DNA of 45,053 bases from Microcaldota archaeon (GCA_026396415.1 JAPLWX010000015.1:1-45053), one strand, 5' to 3'; positions 31,998 through 41,927 are shown, numbered from the stretch's first letter. The notes: generated by a model not told the origin, from the sequence alone. A program made the numbers and translations.

Positions 31998-32849
31998 TCA
32001 CTTGCAGAATTTTTGCTCTATCTCCAAGATTTTCATGCCATCAATGGTTCCATAATTGCCGTCATCGTCTGCCTTGTCATCAATTTCTAATCCCTCTTCG
32101 CGCTGTTTTTCATCTGCTGGCCGGTATGAAAGAGAGCCGCCGTAATATATCAGGTCTTTTCCGTTCACATGGATGGAGAGTTGCACAGATACGGGATTCG
32201 AAAACCAGTGTTCCTCTATCTTTTTCTCGTTGAAAATCACTATTGGCACGCCATCGTTGAAGTAGATAGGTAGATTTGCTATTGGCATATTGCGCTCAAG
32301 CCCGCCAAGATAAACTTCTTTCAAATCAAAGACGCACTCCAAGTCAATCGCCTCGTGCGGTTGTAGATTTATCGGCAATGATGGCTTCCTTGATGCCGGG
32401 CGCAGGGTAAAGCAGGTCGGTTTGCCGTATTTGTCAAGCCCAGCCTCTTTGTGCTTTTTCCTGTCGTATTTGAACGTTCCAAGGATATCGGTTATGCAGA
32501 TGCTCTCTTCTTTATTATTGATTATTCCAACGTGTAGCTTACCTCTCAGGTTTGCAAGGCGATTTTTCATTCCTGCTTGTTTCTGCATGCGGTCGCGAAC
32601 CCTCTTTGGTATCTTCGCGTTGCCCTGATAGCCTTTGTTTTCTCCTACTAACGCCACGCCGCCCTCTTGTATAGGGATGCCTGAGAGGACTAAGGTTCGT
32701 TCACCTGTGAAATATAAATGACCTGTAGCATAAGAAACCTCAATCTTCTTCGTCAATTTCTTCCATAACGAGTAGGCGACCTGAACGGCAGCGTACGCGC
32801 CACCTATTATCCCCATTACAGTGTATGCCAATGCAAAATCAAACGTCAT
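31998..32849 (-). CDS. membrane-anchored hypothetical protein in the hsd operon
   Basis: A 283-residue protein with one N-terminal transmembrane segment (about 5-28), a basic stretch, then a mostly beta cytoplasmic domain and an acidic C-terminus. The ATG at 32849 is embedded in a relic of the hsdM 3' end. No family is recognised. It lies between the two-helix membrane protein and hsdS, so it is likely made with the restriction complex. It could be an effector or sensor tied to it. Confidence 0.55.
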   Translation of the reverse strand: MTFDFALAYTVMGIIGGAYAAVQVAYSLWKKLTKKIEVSYATGHLYFTGERTLVLSGIPIQEGGVALVGENKGYQGNAKIPKRVRDRMQKQAGMKNRLANLRGKLHVGIINNKEESICITDILGTFKYDRKKHKEAGLDKYGKPTCFTLRPASRKPSLPINLQPHEAIDLECVFDLKEVYLGGLERNMPIANLPIYFNDGVPIVIFNEKKIEEHWFSNPVSVQLSIHVNGKDLIYYGGSLSYRPADEKQREEGLEIDDKADDDGNYGTIDGMKILEIEQKFCK

Positions 32850-32892
32850 ACCCAATTCCCTTCATGTTCTTCTTTATCTCCTTCTTAAGCTC
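32839..32892 (-). pseudogene. duplicated 3' end of hsdM
   Basis: Read on the minus strand this 54-base piece encodes [17 protein letters not shown] and a stop, out of frame with both neighbours. The functional hsdM ends [18 protein letters not shown]. The two tails share near-identical DNA. In both cases the tail overlaps the ATG of the gene that follows. It marks the spot where a gene was inserted behind or into hsdM. Confidence 0.75.
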
Positions 32893-33569
32893 CACCGATT
32901 TGTTGTGCGGCTATCTTTCCTTTTCTCATGTTCACTAGCATGTTCTTTAACTCAGACAAAAAGGCGCCGTGCTTATCTACGGGCGTATTAATTAATCTCT
33001 CAATATCTGTTTCACTCGCAATTGATGTGTTGAGTTCGACTTTGAGCAGGTGGAGAAGCTCTATTGCTTCTTCAACATCATCGAGATCTTTATCTACTGG
33101 TTTTATTGTTTTATTATATAGATACTCATACCAGATTAATCCAAATATGACACATGCAATAAACACGCCCATGGCAATTACAAGCAATCCGAACGTACCA
33201 GCTATTGATTTGTTAGCTTGCGCGTAACTATCTGCAAGGTTGATCCAGTTAAGGGTTGAATTAAGCACGGTTTCTTTCAGAGAAGTTGAATTGGTTTGAT
33301 TGAAATTGCAAAATGGACCGTTTACAAGACTGTTTACTTGCTCTTGCGTTTTTGATACTGCCTCTAAGGTCAACCCACTAGTCTGTACTACGGATGAAAA
33401 GAATGTACCTAATAGCAATGCTATCGTTAATGCTATTGTACTTATTGCAAGAAATGTATCTATTCTGTTTTTCTTTTCTGTCATCTGTTCGTTCTTGATG
33501 CGCATAAGTATTTCCTGCTGGAACTTGAAGTAGGCGATTGACTTTTCAATAAATGCTTCTTCCTGTGCA

Positions 33570-33583
<14 letters not shown>
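32885..33583 (-). CDS. two-transmembrane protein inserted behind hsdM
   Basis: A 232-residue protein: an N-terminal helical region, two transmembrane helices (about 46-70 and 125-150), then a helical cytoplasmic tail (about 160-232). The ATG at 33583 overlaps the hsdM stop codon. The gene is flanked by the true hsdM end and by a copied hsdM end, suggesting it entered by recombination. The layout resembles small membrane effectors of abortive-infection systems, but no family is recognised. Confidence 0.55.
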
Positions 33584-35093
<1,510 letters not shown>

Positions 35094-35110
35094 ATAAACA
35101 CCATCATTCC

Positions 35111-35124
35111 GGCTAATATTAGCC
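35111..35124. promoter_or_regulatory. palindrome upstream of hsdM
   Basis: GGCTAATATTAGCC is a perfect 14-bp palindrome 18 bases before the chosen hsdM ATG, in the gap after the AlbA-type gene. It is a candidate operator for the restriction operon. Confidence 0.45.
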
Positions 35125-35171
35125 ATTTAGGCCTCAAATTCACATACTACGGCCAGGACGTTCCCCTCACA

Positions 35172-36515
35172 TTAACGTCCTTTAACTTCCCATTTTCCGC
35201 CTCTAGCGGGACCGACATGCTTGAGCACGCCGTCCTTCTTGAGCTTGCGCAATCTGGAGAGTATCGTGCTTGCAGGCTCATTCAGCGTCTGGGCGAGCTT
35301 TTTACGTGATATGGTCGGATTCGTTCGAATAACCTCTAGAAGTTTCAGATACTTTTCGGATACTTTTCTGGTACTTTTCAGCTTATCCTCGTCGGTCGTT
35401 TCTGATACTTTTTCCTGTGTGGCTTCTTTTCTCTTGAACACCGTTATGAACTGCCTTCCCACTTCCTTGAACGTTGCCGTGGGCTCCTTGCTGAGAATCT
35501 TCGGTATCCCGCGCCCCCATTTCTCAATGAAGTGTATGCGGTGGAGCATCTGGGCGATCAGCGGGTTCCTCCTGGACGACACGCCTCCCTTCCTGATGCT
35601 TGCAATGGTCAGATTGCCATAAAGGAGCCCCGGGCTCCGTATCTCCAGCCTGTCCGGGAATATTGCCACCTGCACCTCCTGGGAGTTGTAGTAGTCCCGG
35701 TGGCAGAAGGCGTTGATGACCGCCTCGCGGAACGCCTCCGGGTCGATTTCAGGGACATCTGCCCTGTAAAGTCCTTCCAGCCGCTCTCCGGTATGTATGT
35801 TCTTGAGTATGTAGGACTGCGCCTCTTCGATGAGCGAGAACAGGTCCCCTTCGTAATCCTTCATGTCGATTATCGTGTAGGCGTTCGTGAACACGGCGCA
35901 GCGGAGCTGGGCATTCTGCATGAATTTCTGCGGCGCACGCCCGAACAGGAGGACTGCAGTGTTCGTGAGCGCCCCGCTTGGGGAAAGCATAAGACCTAGG
36001 TTGTGCAGCGCGACATCCGTTGATACGAATTCAAGATTGGCCTTTTTGAGGAAAACGCCCAATTTCCCAGGGTCGATGTCGCTGAGCTTGGCATCGTGGC
36101 AGGGCTTGTCGTCCCAGTGGAGCGCCTCCTTGTTCTTGTGCAAGTATAACTCCTGCAGCTCCTTGCTGCTCAAGACCCGATTCGCGTCCCCAACCCGTGT
36201 GTAGGCGCGCCCGTAGGCGAAATAAGGCATATCGTTGCCGCTGGTTTTGACCCGTATGCAGCTTTGCCCTTCGATGGCTTCTTCCTTTATGCTGGGGAAT
36301 ATCTCGGGTTCCATGTGGTCCTGGATGGACTTCGAAATCTCGGTCATCGTCATCTTTCCGATGGTCTGGCCCACAACCTTCCCGCTGTCCTCTATGCCAA
36401 AGATGACTTCGCCCTGCCCATGCTTGTTGAGCATGGCTGAGATGGAGATAATCGCCTCCTTGAGTTCGGAGGTTGATTTCTTCAGCTCCAGGGTTTCTGT
36501 TTCCTTGAACAACAT
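35172..36515 (-). CDS. Schlafen/AlbA_2-type putative regulator or helicase-like protein
   Basis: A 447-residue protein. The N-terminal AlbA_2/Schlafen domain includes TLELKKSTSELKEAIISISAM and GEVIFGIEDSGKVVGQ (about 5-55). A middle domain of the ATP-dependent-helicase RecG-like/HATPase_c_4 type has INAFCHRDY and VAIFPDRLEIRSPG (about 255-290). A C-terminal winged helix (LLEVIRTNPTISRKKLAQTLNEP) follows. The ATG at 36515 is preferred. It lies directly upstream of hsdM and is divergent from the gene at 36718 across a repeat array. Such proteins often accompany restriction systems; it may regulate this one. Confidence 0.75.
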   Translation of the reverse strand: MLFKETETLELKKSTSELKEAIISISAMLNKHGQGEVIFGIEDSGKVVGQTIGKMTMTEISKSIQDHMEPEIFPSIKEEAIEGQSCIRVKTSGNDMPYFAYGRAYTRVGDANRVLSSKELQELYLHKNKEALHWDDKPCHDAKLSDIDPGKLGVFLKKANLEFVSTDVALHNLGLMLSPSGALTNTAVLLFGRAPQKFMQNAQLRCAVFTNAYTIIDMKDYEGDLFSLIEEAQSYILKNIHTGERLEGLYRADVPEIDPEAFREAVINAFCHRDYYNSQEVQVAIFPDRLEIRSPGLLYGNLTIASIRKGGVSSRRNPLIAQMLHRIHFIEKWGRGIPKILSKEPTATFKEVGRQFITVFKRKEATQEKVSETTDEDKLKSTRKVSEKYLKLLEVIRTNPTISRKKLAQTLNEPASTILSRLRKLKKDGVLKHVGPARGGKWEVKGR

Positions 36516-36579
36516 CGGCGAACGCCTCACATGCCCCAATTAAGGCACGGAGTATAAAAAAGCTTGGCATAAGAAAGCC

Positions 36580-36660
36580 TTGCTCATAAAGTAGTCGATT
36601 TAGGCGACATTATGAGCAGACCACCGACTTTATGAGCAAAACGCGGTTTATGAGCAAGAC
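36580..36660. repeat. TTATGAGCA repeat array in a divergent promoter
   Basis: Three direct copies of TATGAGCA start at 36611, 36631 and 36649 (spacing 20 and 18 bases), most within TTTATGAGCAAxAC. An inverted copy (TTGCTCATAAAG) lies at 36580-36591. They sit between the divergent AlbA-type gene and the gene at 36718. TATA-like boxes lie at about 36552 (leftward) and at TTTTTAAAC, about 36677 (rightward). Likely operators. Confidence 0.65.
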
Positions 36661-36717
36661 TATACACACACATACATTTTTAAACACTTGTAAGCATATC
36701 TGAGCAGGAGAGATAAC

Positions 36718-37977
36718 ATGCAGGGAACTAAGGCACCTAGAATAATGACTCCTGGACAATCATTTTGGCACCCGCGGGAAGCTGCGCGCGCTTGCAGCCA
36801 GTTGAACAAGGAAAACGCCACGCTCAAAAAGCAGTTGAACTGGAAGGCTGAGGCACCCGTGGAAATGGCTCCTGGAAGGGCATTCTGGCATCCCTGGAAA
36901 ACTGCGCGGGCATTCAACCGCATACTGACAGAAAACGAAGAACTTGGAAAGCGAGTGGAAAAATTAAACCAGGTTGAGCCCGAAAAGGTCGCTGAAAAAA
37001 ATCCCGAGCCATTGCCAGTTATCTCTGTCTCTGGGAACGAGAAGGATATTGTAGCTCCCGCGCGCGAGATAAATTTCGAGAGCATGAAATTGCTTGCGTC
37101 AGGTGACACGCGGCTAACCACTTTCGAGATAATCGCCCTTTACACGGGCTGGCCCATACACAATGCCATAGCGGATGAGAAAAAGGCGCAGCGATTCGTG
37201 GAAAATGCCAATTCCTGGCTGCCAAAACTAAATCTTCCAAAAATTAGCGAAACAAGCACGATAAAGCACCTGATGGCAGCCATGCTCCCCCTCCAGGATG
37301 CGAACGCAGTCAAATCGAAATTCTACAAATTCTCCCCTGCCTCTGACCAGCTCTTTGTTACTGTGAACGAAGCAACGACATTTTACGAGGCAAACAAAGG
37401 CATGGTCAATGGCAAGTATTTCATTTCCAAGGATAGAACCGGCCAGCTATGGGCTTTTGAGCTTCCAAAGGTGTATATTGGGCATGACGGAAACGAGATT
37501 GACATTGCCAAAAGAGTCAGCGGAAAGGATAACATCGTTGCCGTCATGACAACACCACTTGGCAATGTAAAGGAAATTGAAATCCAGGGATTAAAGCAGA
37601 AACCAGGCTCATCCATACATGTCCTTGATATTGATCCATCTGCTTGGAAGACGTTCGTGATAGGGGAACGGAACAGCAATTACACTTCGTTCGGATTGAA
37701 ATATGATAACGATGGCAGAATTCAATACCTTGAAGGTGAGTATCTGGGGGGTCATATCCGCCTAACCAATCTGCTGGTGCTGGATTATCAGTCTCGAGGT
37801 ACTGACCCTCGCCCGAACTGGCTCGGGCTTCTTGTCGCTGGGCTGCATCATGATAATGAGTATCTGCTCCAGCCGCTTTATCGCGATAGGAACCACATAT
37901 CTGCAGGGCATCCACAATCCTTGCCCATGGACGTAATCATTGATACCGCAAAAATCAGCTCGAGCAGCGCAGATTGA
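36718..37977 (+). CDS. hypothetical protein with duplicated N-terminal motif
   Basis: A 419-residue protein with an AGGAGAG site before the ATG. The first 85 residues are two copies of one unit: TPGQSFWHPREAARACSQLNKEN and APGRAFWHPWKTARAFNRILTEN, each a PGxxFWHP turn followed by a coiled helix. A Pro/Glu linker (about 85-115) leads to a mixed alpha-beta domain with no recognised family. It is the last gene before the right attachment site and is preceded by four TTATGAGCA repeats. The duplicated aromatic unit may bind a partner or DNA. Function unknown. Confidence 0.65.
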   Translation: MQGTKAPRIMTPGQSFWHPREAARACSQLNKENATLKKQLNWKAEAPVEMAPGRAFWHPWKTARAFNRILTENEELGKRVEKLNQVEPEKVAEKNPEPLPVISVSGNEKDIVAPAREINFESMKLLASGDTRLTTFEIIALYTGWPIHNAIADEKKAQRFVENANSWLPKLNLPKISETSTIKHLMAAMLPLQDANAVKSKFYKFSPASDQLFVTVNEATTFYEANKGMVNGKYFISKDRTGQLWAFELPKVYIGHDGNEIDIAKRVSGKDNIVAVMTTPLGNVKEIEIQGLKQKPGSSIHVLDIDPSAWKTFVIGERNSNYTSFGLKYDNDGRIQYLEGEYLGGHIRLTNLLVLDYQSRGTDPRPNWLGLLVAGLHHDNEYLLQPLYRDRNHISAGHPQSLPMDVIIDTAKISSSSAD

Positions 37978-38214
37978 TGGAATGCCTTGCGCGCGTTCCA
38001 TGGCCCGTGTTTCCCTCCGCGCTCCAAGCAGTCTGGAGCCCACCACGCACGCCACCGCGATTATGAGGTTGTCGCCCTTGCGTTCTTGCGCCCAGAAGCC
38101 CGCATTTAATTGAGACTTTTGCTCCCCAACCCTATTCTTCGGGGTAAAATGGGTCTGAAAGGCTATTTTTCTGGCAAAAACTGCTCATGTAGTAACCCCA
38201 GAAGAAGTCAAGAG
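37978..38214. other. right end of the element, no convincing gene
   Basis: This 237-bp stretch holds a hairpin GCTCCA/TGGAGC (38021-38039) that could end the preceding transcript. It also has a near-repeat of the attachment core (GTAACCCCA at 38192-38200) close to the true repeat, possibly an integrase arm site. The minus-strand ORF here is open but overlaps the 419-residue gene and has no start signal. Confidence 0.4.
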
Positions 38215-38231
38215 GGTTACCCCATGGCCCC
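38215..38231. repeat. right attachment repeat (orphan tRNA-Pro 5' fragment)
   Basis: GGTTACCCCATGGCCCC is identical to 2041-2057. On the minus strand it is the acceptor strand and D-stem start of tRNA-Pro, but no matching 3' half (TGGCCCC) follows within the element end. It sits 26 bp downstream of the rpoN stop codon, where tRNA-Pro would originally have begun. Confidence 0.8.
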
Positions 38232-38256
38232 ATCAGCATGACTCTGTTTGATTCTC

Positions 38257-38454
38257 TCAGGATTTCCTGTACTTCACAATCTTGTCCATCACTTCGACGT
38301 GCGACAGGAACATCCTGCGGCAGCAATACCGCTCTACTTCCATCTCCTCAAGCACCTTGGCGGGGTTCTTCCCCTCCTTGACGCGCTTGGCGTACTCCTC
38401 GTACTTGTCGGCAATCACTGCGCCGCAGGTAAAACACCGTATTGGAAAGTACAT
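38257..38454 (-). CDS. rpoN: DNA-directed RNA polymerase subunit N
   Basis: A 65-residue archaeal homologue of Rpb10. The zinc-binding pattern is complete: [11 protein letters not shown] at the N-terminus and RYCCRRMF near residue 43. It helps assemble the Rpo3-Rpo11 platform. It follows rps9 by nine bases in the classical L18e-L13-S9-RpoN order. RpoK and enolase, which often follow in archaea, are absent here; the element begins shortly downstream. Confidence 0.96.
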   Translation of the reverse strand: MYFPIRCFTCGAVIADKYEEYAKRVKEGKNPAKVLEEMEVERYCCRRMFLSHVEVMDKIVKYRKS

Positions 38455-38463
38455 ATTGCCACC

Positions 38464-38904
38464 TCACCTGTATGATTTCTGGAACCTTGCGCGCGCCTTT
38501 GGTCCCTTGTACTTCTTCGGCTCCACGCGCCTGGAGTCCTCGGCAATCATGAACTTGTCGTGGCCGATTATCCTGCGCTTGAGCGCCTCGTCGCCGGAAA
38601 AGCCGACCAGCGCCCGCGCTATCGCGGTCCTGCACGCCTGCGCCTGGCCCATCTGCCCGCCGCCGAACACGTTCACCGCGATGTCGACCTGCGTTGCAAC
38701 CTCCGGGGCAAGCGTTAGCGGCTCTGCAATCATCTGGCGCACATATTTGTTGTCGATGGCATCCAGCCTCACGCTGTTGATGCGGATGACCCCCTTGCCT
38801 TTCCTGATGCTTGCGCGCGCGATGCTCTCCTTGCGCTTGCCTCGGAAAACGGAAATCACGTCCTTCTTCTTCGCCTTTGCGGGCTTTTTCTTCGCTGCAA
38901 CCAT
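38464..38904 (-). CDS. rps9: 30S ribosomal protein S9
   Basis: uS9, 146 residues. A Lys/Ala-rich N-terminus is followed by FRGKRKESIARASIRKGKG, a central VFGGGQMGQAQACRTAIARAL and the usual basic C-terminus ending KARARFQKSYR. That tail reaches the P-site tRNA. Located between rpl13 (nine bases upstream) and rpoN. Confidence 0.97.
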   Translation of the reverse strand: MVAAKKKPAKAKKKDVISVFRGKRKESIARASIRKGKGVIRINSVRLDAIDNKYVRQMIAEPLTLAPEVATQVDIAVNVFGGGQMGQAQACRTAIARALVGFSGDEALKRRIIGHDKFMIAEDSRRVEPKKYKGPKARARFQKSYR

Positions 38905-38913
38905 GATACCACC

Positions 38914-39336
38914 TTAGTCTTTCCTTATGTGCTTGCCAAGTTCATCGCAAAGCTCCTCGAGCGTGAATGTCACGCGCTTCTTGTCTGCAGCCGCCTCCGG
39001 GATTTTCTGCGCCTTTGCCCCCTCTGGCGCGCCGACCACCACCTTCAGCCTGTGGTATGCGTCCCTTCCCCTCCTGCTCTTGCGGGGGAGCATGCCGCGC
39101 ACAATCCTCCGCAGAAGCAGGTGCGGGACGCGGGGCCAAACCGGCGAATCCTCCGGCGTCCTCTTGTTCTTCTGGCCCCTGCGCGAAAGGTAATTCTCCT
39201 TTGCAGCGGAAAGCGAGCCTGCCATCACCGCCTTGTCGGCGTTGATTATCTCCACCTGCTGGTTCGCAAGCAAGAGCTTCGCCACGCGCGCGCAAAGCCT
39301 TCCCACGATCGCGCCTGATGCATCAATTGTCACCAT
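38914..39336 (-). CDS. rpl13: 50S ribosomal protein L13
   Basis: uL13, 140 residues from the ATG at 39336 (MVTIDASGAIVGRL), which follows an AGGTGA site; the track's start five codons earlier is not favoured. Family features include VEIINADKAVMAG, the stretch PHLLLRRIVRGMLPRKSRRGRDAY and a C-terminal helix. Binds 23S rRNA early in assembly. It overlaps the end of rpl18e closely in the operon. Confidence 0.96.
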   Translation of the reverse strand: MVTIDASGAIVGRLCARVAKLLLANQQVEIINADKAVMAGSLSAAKENYLSRRGQKNKRTPEDSPVWPRVPHLLLRRIVRGMLPRKSRRGRDAYHRLKVVVGAPEGAKAQKIPEAAADKKRVTFTLEELCDELGKHIRKD

Positions 39337-39351
39337 GTTTTCACCTGTCAA

Positions 39352-39705
39352 TCACTTGATTATTGCAACGTCCTTGCCTGTGGGGTGCTTTTTTGCAATG
39401 TCCACCAGGGACATCGCCTTGCCCCCCGCCGCCTCGATGGCCTTCTTCGCGGTTGCGGAAAATGCCATTGCCCCGATTGTAAGCTTGGGCGAGCAAACGC
39501 CGGCTCCCAGCACCTTGTCGACCACAACTACTGTGGCGCCATCCTTCACGTTTGCCGAAATCCTGCTTATGTTCACCCCGCACTTGCTGCGCGACGGGGC
39601 GCTGAGAAGCTCAAGCACGCGCTTCCAAAACAGGCTTTTCCTTGCCTCCGGCGGAATGCCTGCGGATATCAGCAGATTCTTCGGCGAAAATTTTTCCTTT
39701 CTCAT
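39352..39705 (-). CDS. rpl18e: 50S ribosomal protein L18e
   Basis: eL18, 117 residues, with the archaeal pattern of an N-terminal basic helix (FWKRVLELLSAPSRSKCGVNISRI) and TVVVVDKVLGAGVCSPKLTIGA in the middle. Present in archaea and eukaryotes but not bacteria, which supports the archaeal origin of the window. It lies directly after tRNA-Leu, which interrupts the cluster between rpoD and rpl18e. Confidence 0.96.
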   Translation of the reverse strand: MRKEKFSPKNLLISAGIPPEARKSLFWKRVLELLSAPSRSKCGVNISRISANVKDGATVVVVDKVLGAGVCSPKLTIGAMAFSATAKKAIEAAGGKAMSLVDIAKKHPTGKDVAIIK

Positions 39706-39742
39706 AAAAACACCACTCGATTTTCACTGTTCATTAGCAGTA

Positions 39743-39827
39743 TGTGGGGGAAGGGATTTGAACCCTCGAAGCCCTAAGGCACTAGCCCCTCAAGCTAGCG
39801 CATTTGACCTAGCTCTGCCACCCCCAC
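39743..39827 (-). tRNA. tRNA-Leu(GAG)
   Basis: The acceptor stem is GTGGGGG (39821-39827) with CCCCCAC plus discriminator A (39743-39750). The anticodon stem CTAGC/GCTAG encloses TTGAGGG, anticodon GAG. The long variable arm (TGCCTTAGGGC) is typical of tRNA-Leu, and the T arm AGGGTTCAAATCCCT is canonical. CCA is not encoded. No intron. It lies within the ribosomal operon and is probably processed from its transcript. Confidence 0.95.
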
Positions 39828-39835
39828 GCTGAACA

Positions 39836-40423
39836 TCAATCCTCCTTTTTCTTCACGCCTGACAGCTTCCCGTCCAGCTCCTCGCACCTTGCAATTATCT
39901 GGTCTGCCGCCGAGGCGAGAAACTCCCGTGGCTCAAGCTGCATGAACGTCTCCGCCTTGAACTTGAAGTCCTTGCCATCAAGTGCCTCGTATGCAATCAG
40001 GCCGGCCTGCCACTTGGCGTGCATCCTTCCGGTTCCTCGGCGCGCCTTTGCCTCAAGGCGGAGGTTCTGCCCCTCGAGAAGTTTCAACAGCGGGATGTTG
40101 TCCAGCGCGGACCTAATCTTTGAGTCCGAGCTCCGAAGCTCCTTGGTGTAGACCGTGGAGGGGCCTGTTGCATCCAGCGTGAGCAATATCTCGTCCTTTG
40201 CCTTGCCCGCGGAGTCGGACAGCAGGGGCACCTGCCCTATCCTGTGCGCGACATACTCGTCAAACATCGCCGAGCCGTTCTCGTAGAATGTCACCGAGTC
40301 TATCGCAAAGACAGGCACCTGCCCCATTCCGAACCTGCGCAGGAGATTGGCAAACGACGTGGAGCTGCCCTTGAGCAAAAACTCCATCCGGTTGCCTTTT
40401 TCCATAGCCATTTCAATGTTCAT
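39836..40423 (-). CDS. rpoD: DNA-directed RNA polymerase subunit D
   Basis: A 195-residue archaeal alpha-like subunit (Rpo3) that dimerises with RpoL to nucleate the polymerase. Typical motifs are SFANLLRRFGMGQVPVFAID and EYVAHRIGQVPLL. The additional Cys-containing iron-sulfur domain found in some archaea is not seen, so this is the short form. The ATG at 40423 follows GAGGTGT. Placed between rps11 and tRNA-Leu. Confidence 0.95.
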   Translation of the reverse strand: MNIEMAMEKGNRMEFLLKGSSTSFANLLRRFGMGQVPVFAIDSVTFYENGSAMFDEYVAHRIGQVPLLSDSAGKAKDEILLTLDATGPSTVYTKELRSSDSKIRSALDNIPLLKLLEGQNLRLEAKARRGTGRMHAKWQAGLIAYEALDGKDFKFKAETFMQLEPREFLASAADQIIARCEELDGKLSGVKKKED

Positions 40424-40440
40424 GTGCACACCTCAGCGCG

Positions 40441-41136
40441 TCATACGCGGCGACCTCTCCTTCCGCCCGGCCTTTTCGTGGTGTCGGTCGGAGTGGGGGT
40501 GACGTCCTCAATCTTCCCAATCCTCAAGCCCATCCTTGCAAGCGAGCGGACCACCGACTGCGCGCCTGCGCCTGGCGTCTTTGCGCCATGGCCGCCAGGT
40601 GCGCGTATCCTGATGTGAAGCCCGGTTATCCCGCGGTTCTTCACCTCGTTTGCAACCTTGGCTGCAGCCTGCATTGCCGCATAGGGCTTGCCCTCCTCCC
40701 TGTCCGCCTTCACAATCATCCCGCCCGATGCCTTGGCAATCGTTTCCGCGCCGGACAGGTCGGTGACCGTGAGTATCGTGTCGTTTTTCGAGGAGAAAAC
40801 ATGGCACACCGCCCACTTGTAATCCCTCCTCGCCATCGGGCGCGGGGGAAGTGCCCCTGTCGCCGGTGCGACGGCGGCTGGTGCCGCTGCGGCAGGCGCT
40901 GCTGCCGGAGCCACAACTGGAGTGGATGCGCCGCCTGATGGCACATCCGGGGGCTTGCTGTCATCTCCCTTGTTTTCAGGAGCCTCCTTTGCTGCTGCCT
41001 CGGCGTGCTTGTGCTCCTCCCGATTCGCCGTCTTCGGCGAATGGGCGCCGCCTTCGGCGCGCGTTGCGTGAACGTGCTTGGTCGCTTCTTCGGCAACCTT
41101 CACTTCCTCTTTTTTCTCAACTTCGTCTGAAACCAT
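40441..41136 (-). CDS. rps11: 30S ribosomal protein S11 with long N-terminal extension
   Basis: uS11, 231 residues. The conserved protein starts only near residue 105 ([23 protein letters not shown]) and ends PGGRRGRRV as usual. The first 100 residues are an extra Glu/Lys/His then Pro/Ala-rich arm, far longer than in most archaea. A palindromic DNA segment (41011-41060), shared in part with rps2, is translated inside this arm. The ATG at 41136 has a GGTGATT site five bases upstream. The arm is likely flexible and surface-exposed. Confidence 0.95.
   Translation of the reverse strand: MVSDEVEKKEEVKVAEEATKHVHATRAEGGAHSPKTANREEHKHAEAAAKEAPENKGDDSKPPDVPSGGASTPVVAPAAAPAAAAPAAVAPATGALPPRPMARRDYKWAVCHVFSSKNDTILTVTDLSGAETIAKASGGMIVKADREEGKPYAAMQAAAKVANEVKNRGITGLHIRIRAPGGHGAKTPGAGAQSVVRSLARMGLRIGKIEDVTPTPTDTTKRPGGRRGRRV
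41011..41060. repeat. palindromic element inside the rps11 coding extension
   Basis: Two adjacent perfect hairpins, ATTCGCCG/CGGCGAAT (41023-41042) and GCGCCG/CGGCGC (41045-41060), share the flank CCCGATTCG...CGAATGGGCGC with the rps2 element. It is in frame within the S11 N-terminal arm. Confidence 0.7.
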
Positions 41137-41152
41137 AAGAATCACCAATCAC

Positions 41153-41743
41153 TTAGGCTGCCTCGGCAGGCGCTTCGGGCTTGTCTGCCCCCTCGGCAGA
41201 AGCAGGCGCCTCCGCTTTCTTGGATGCTCTGGCCGCCTTTGCCTCCTTGTCCTCCTCGTGAACCGTTATGTCAATGGGCTTGTAGTAGGAGACAAGCGAG
41301 TCCTCCCTCACCCCCACCACGTAGGAGGGGATGGTCACGCACTTGCCGCCGACCGCGATGAAGCCGTGCGTCACAAGCTGGCGCGCCTGGCCCGGCGTCC
41401 TTGCAAGCCCCTTTTTCATCACGCGCGTCTGGAGCCTCCTGTCCAGGAAGTTCTCGACCGAAAGCGCCAGCACGTCGTCAAGCTTTGCCTCGGGCGGCAC
41501 AATGCCAAGCTTTATGAGCCTCTCCATCAGCGGCTTGCCCTTTTCCGCGCTGGCTTCGCCCAATGAAAGGTATTTCATTGCCCCGCTCCTCGCCTTCTTA
41601 AGCTCGCGGAGCGCCACCCAGATTTCCCTGGTGTTCTTCAGCCCGTAGACCGCGGTAAGGCCCTTGTCCCTCTTTATCCTTTCCGCGTCCCAGACTTTCC
41701 TGGGCGATTCGTATTTGTTCCTAAGTTTCCTTGGATCTCCCAT
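41153..41743 (-). CDS. rps4: 30S ribosomal protein S4
   Basis: uS4, 196 residues from the ATG at 41743 ([12 protein letters not shown]), preceded by GGTGATTTTG. The track's longer start runs through the palindromic intergenic region and is rejected. The S4 RNA-binding domain ([33 protein letters not shown]) spans about 100-165. The C-terminus is an Ala/Glu/Lys-rich tail. A primary 16S rRNA binder. The unusually long gap to rps13 holds structured repeats. Confidence 0.96.
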   Translation of the reverse strand: MGDPRKLRNKYESPRKVWDAERIKRDKGLTAVYGLKNTREIWVALRELKKARSGAMKYLSLGEASAEKGKPLMERLIKLGIVPPEAKLDDVLALSVENFLDRRLQTRVMKKGLARTPGQARQLVTHGFIAVGGKCVTIPSYVVGVREDSLVSYYKPIDITVHEEDKEAKAARASKKAEAPASAEGADKPEAPAEAA

Positions 41744-41762
41744 CAAAATCACCAACAATCCA

Positions 41763-41841
41763 AGCCCGAAGCCCGCCCTCTTCGCGCTCTGCGCGAAGGG
41801 GCCCCTTTTTGCCACGAGGCAAAAAGAGGGTGCCTTTCGGG
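41763..41841. repeat. nested palindrome between rps13 and rps4
   Basis: An outer stem GCCCGAA/TTCGGGC (41763-41769, 41835-41841) encloses CTTCGCGC/GCGCGAAG (41779-41797) and CTTTTTGCC/GGCAAAAAG (41804-41825). The rest of the 184-bp gap holds a further AACGGCT/AGCCGTT stem (41842-41915 region). It could shape the rps4 leader. Confidence 0.7.
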
Positions 41842-41927
41842 CACGGGTAACGGCTTGTTCCTGCTTCGATTGCAATTTTCCATATCCATCTGCAAACCCG
41901 AGCCGTTAGGCTTGGGTTGTTGACCGC

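Noticed and set aside
36031-36570. 179-residue minus-strand ORF overlapping the AlbA-type gene
   Set aside because: It is an alternate frame of a gene with clear domain motifs; its own sequence is low-complexity and unmotivated.
36580-36660. CRISPR array
   Set aside because: Repeats are only about 9-12 bases with 18-20-base periods, in a promoter region, with no cas genes; they fit operators better.
37762-38055. Minus-strand ORF at the right end of the element
   Set aside because: It is mostly antisense to the 419-residue gene. The open frame extends upstream to 38205 without an ATG, so it could be a relic, but support is too weak to list.
38191-38240. A second complete tRNA-Pro beside rpoN
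   Set aside because: Only the first 17 bases match tRNA-Pro; no anticodon arm or TGGCCCC 3' strand follows, so it is an attachment remnant.
38132-38326. 64-residue minus-strand ORF across the right attachment repeat
   Set aside because: It overlaps rpoN in another frame, has no ribosome site and reads through the orphan tRNA fragment.
41744-41875. N-terminal extension of S4 in the ORF track
   Set aside because: It translates hairpin sequence; a strong GGTGATTTTG site sits just before the internal ATG at 41743, where the family start aligns.
41842-41927. Possible tRNA between rps13 and rps4 (CCAAGCC...GGGCTTGG)
   Set aside because: The ends pair, but there is no convincing D arm, anticodon arm or TTC-containing T loop.
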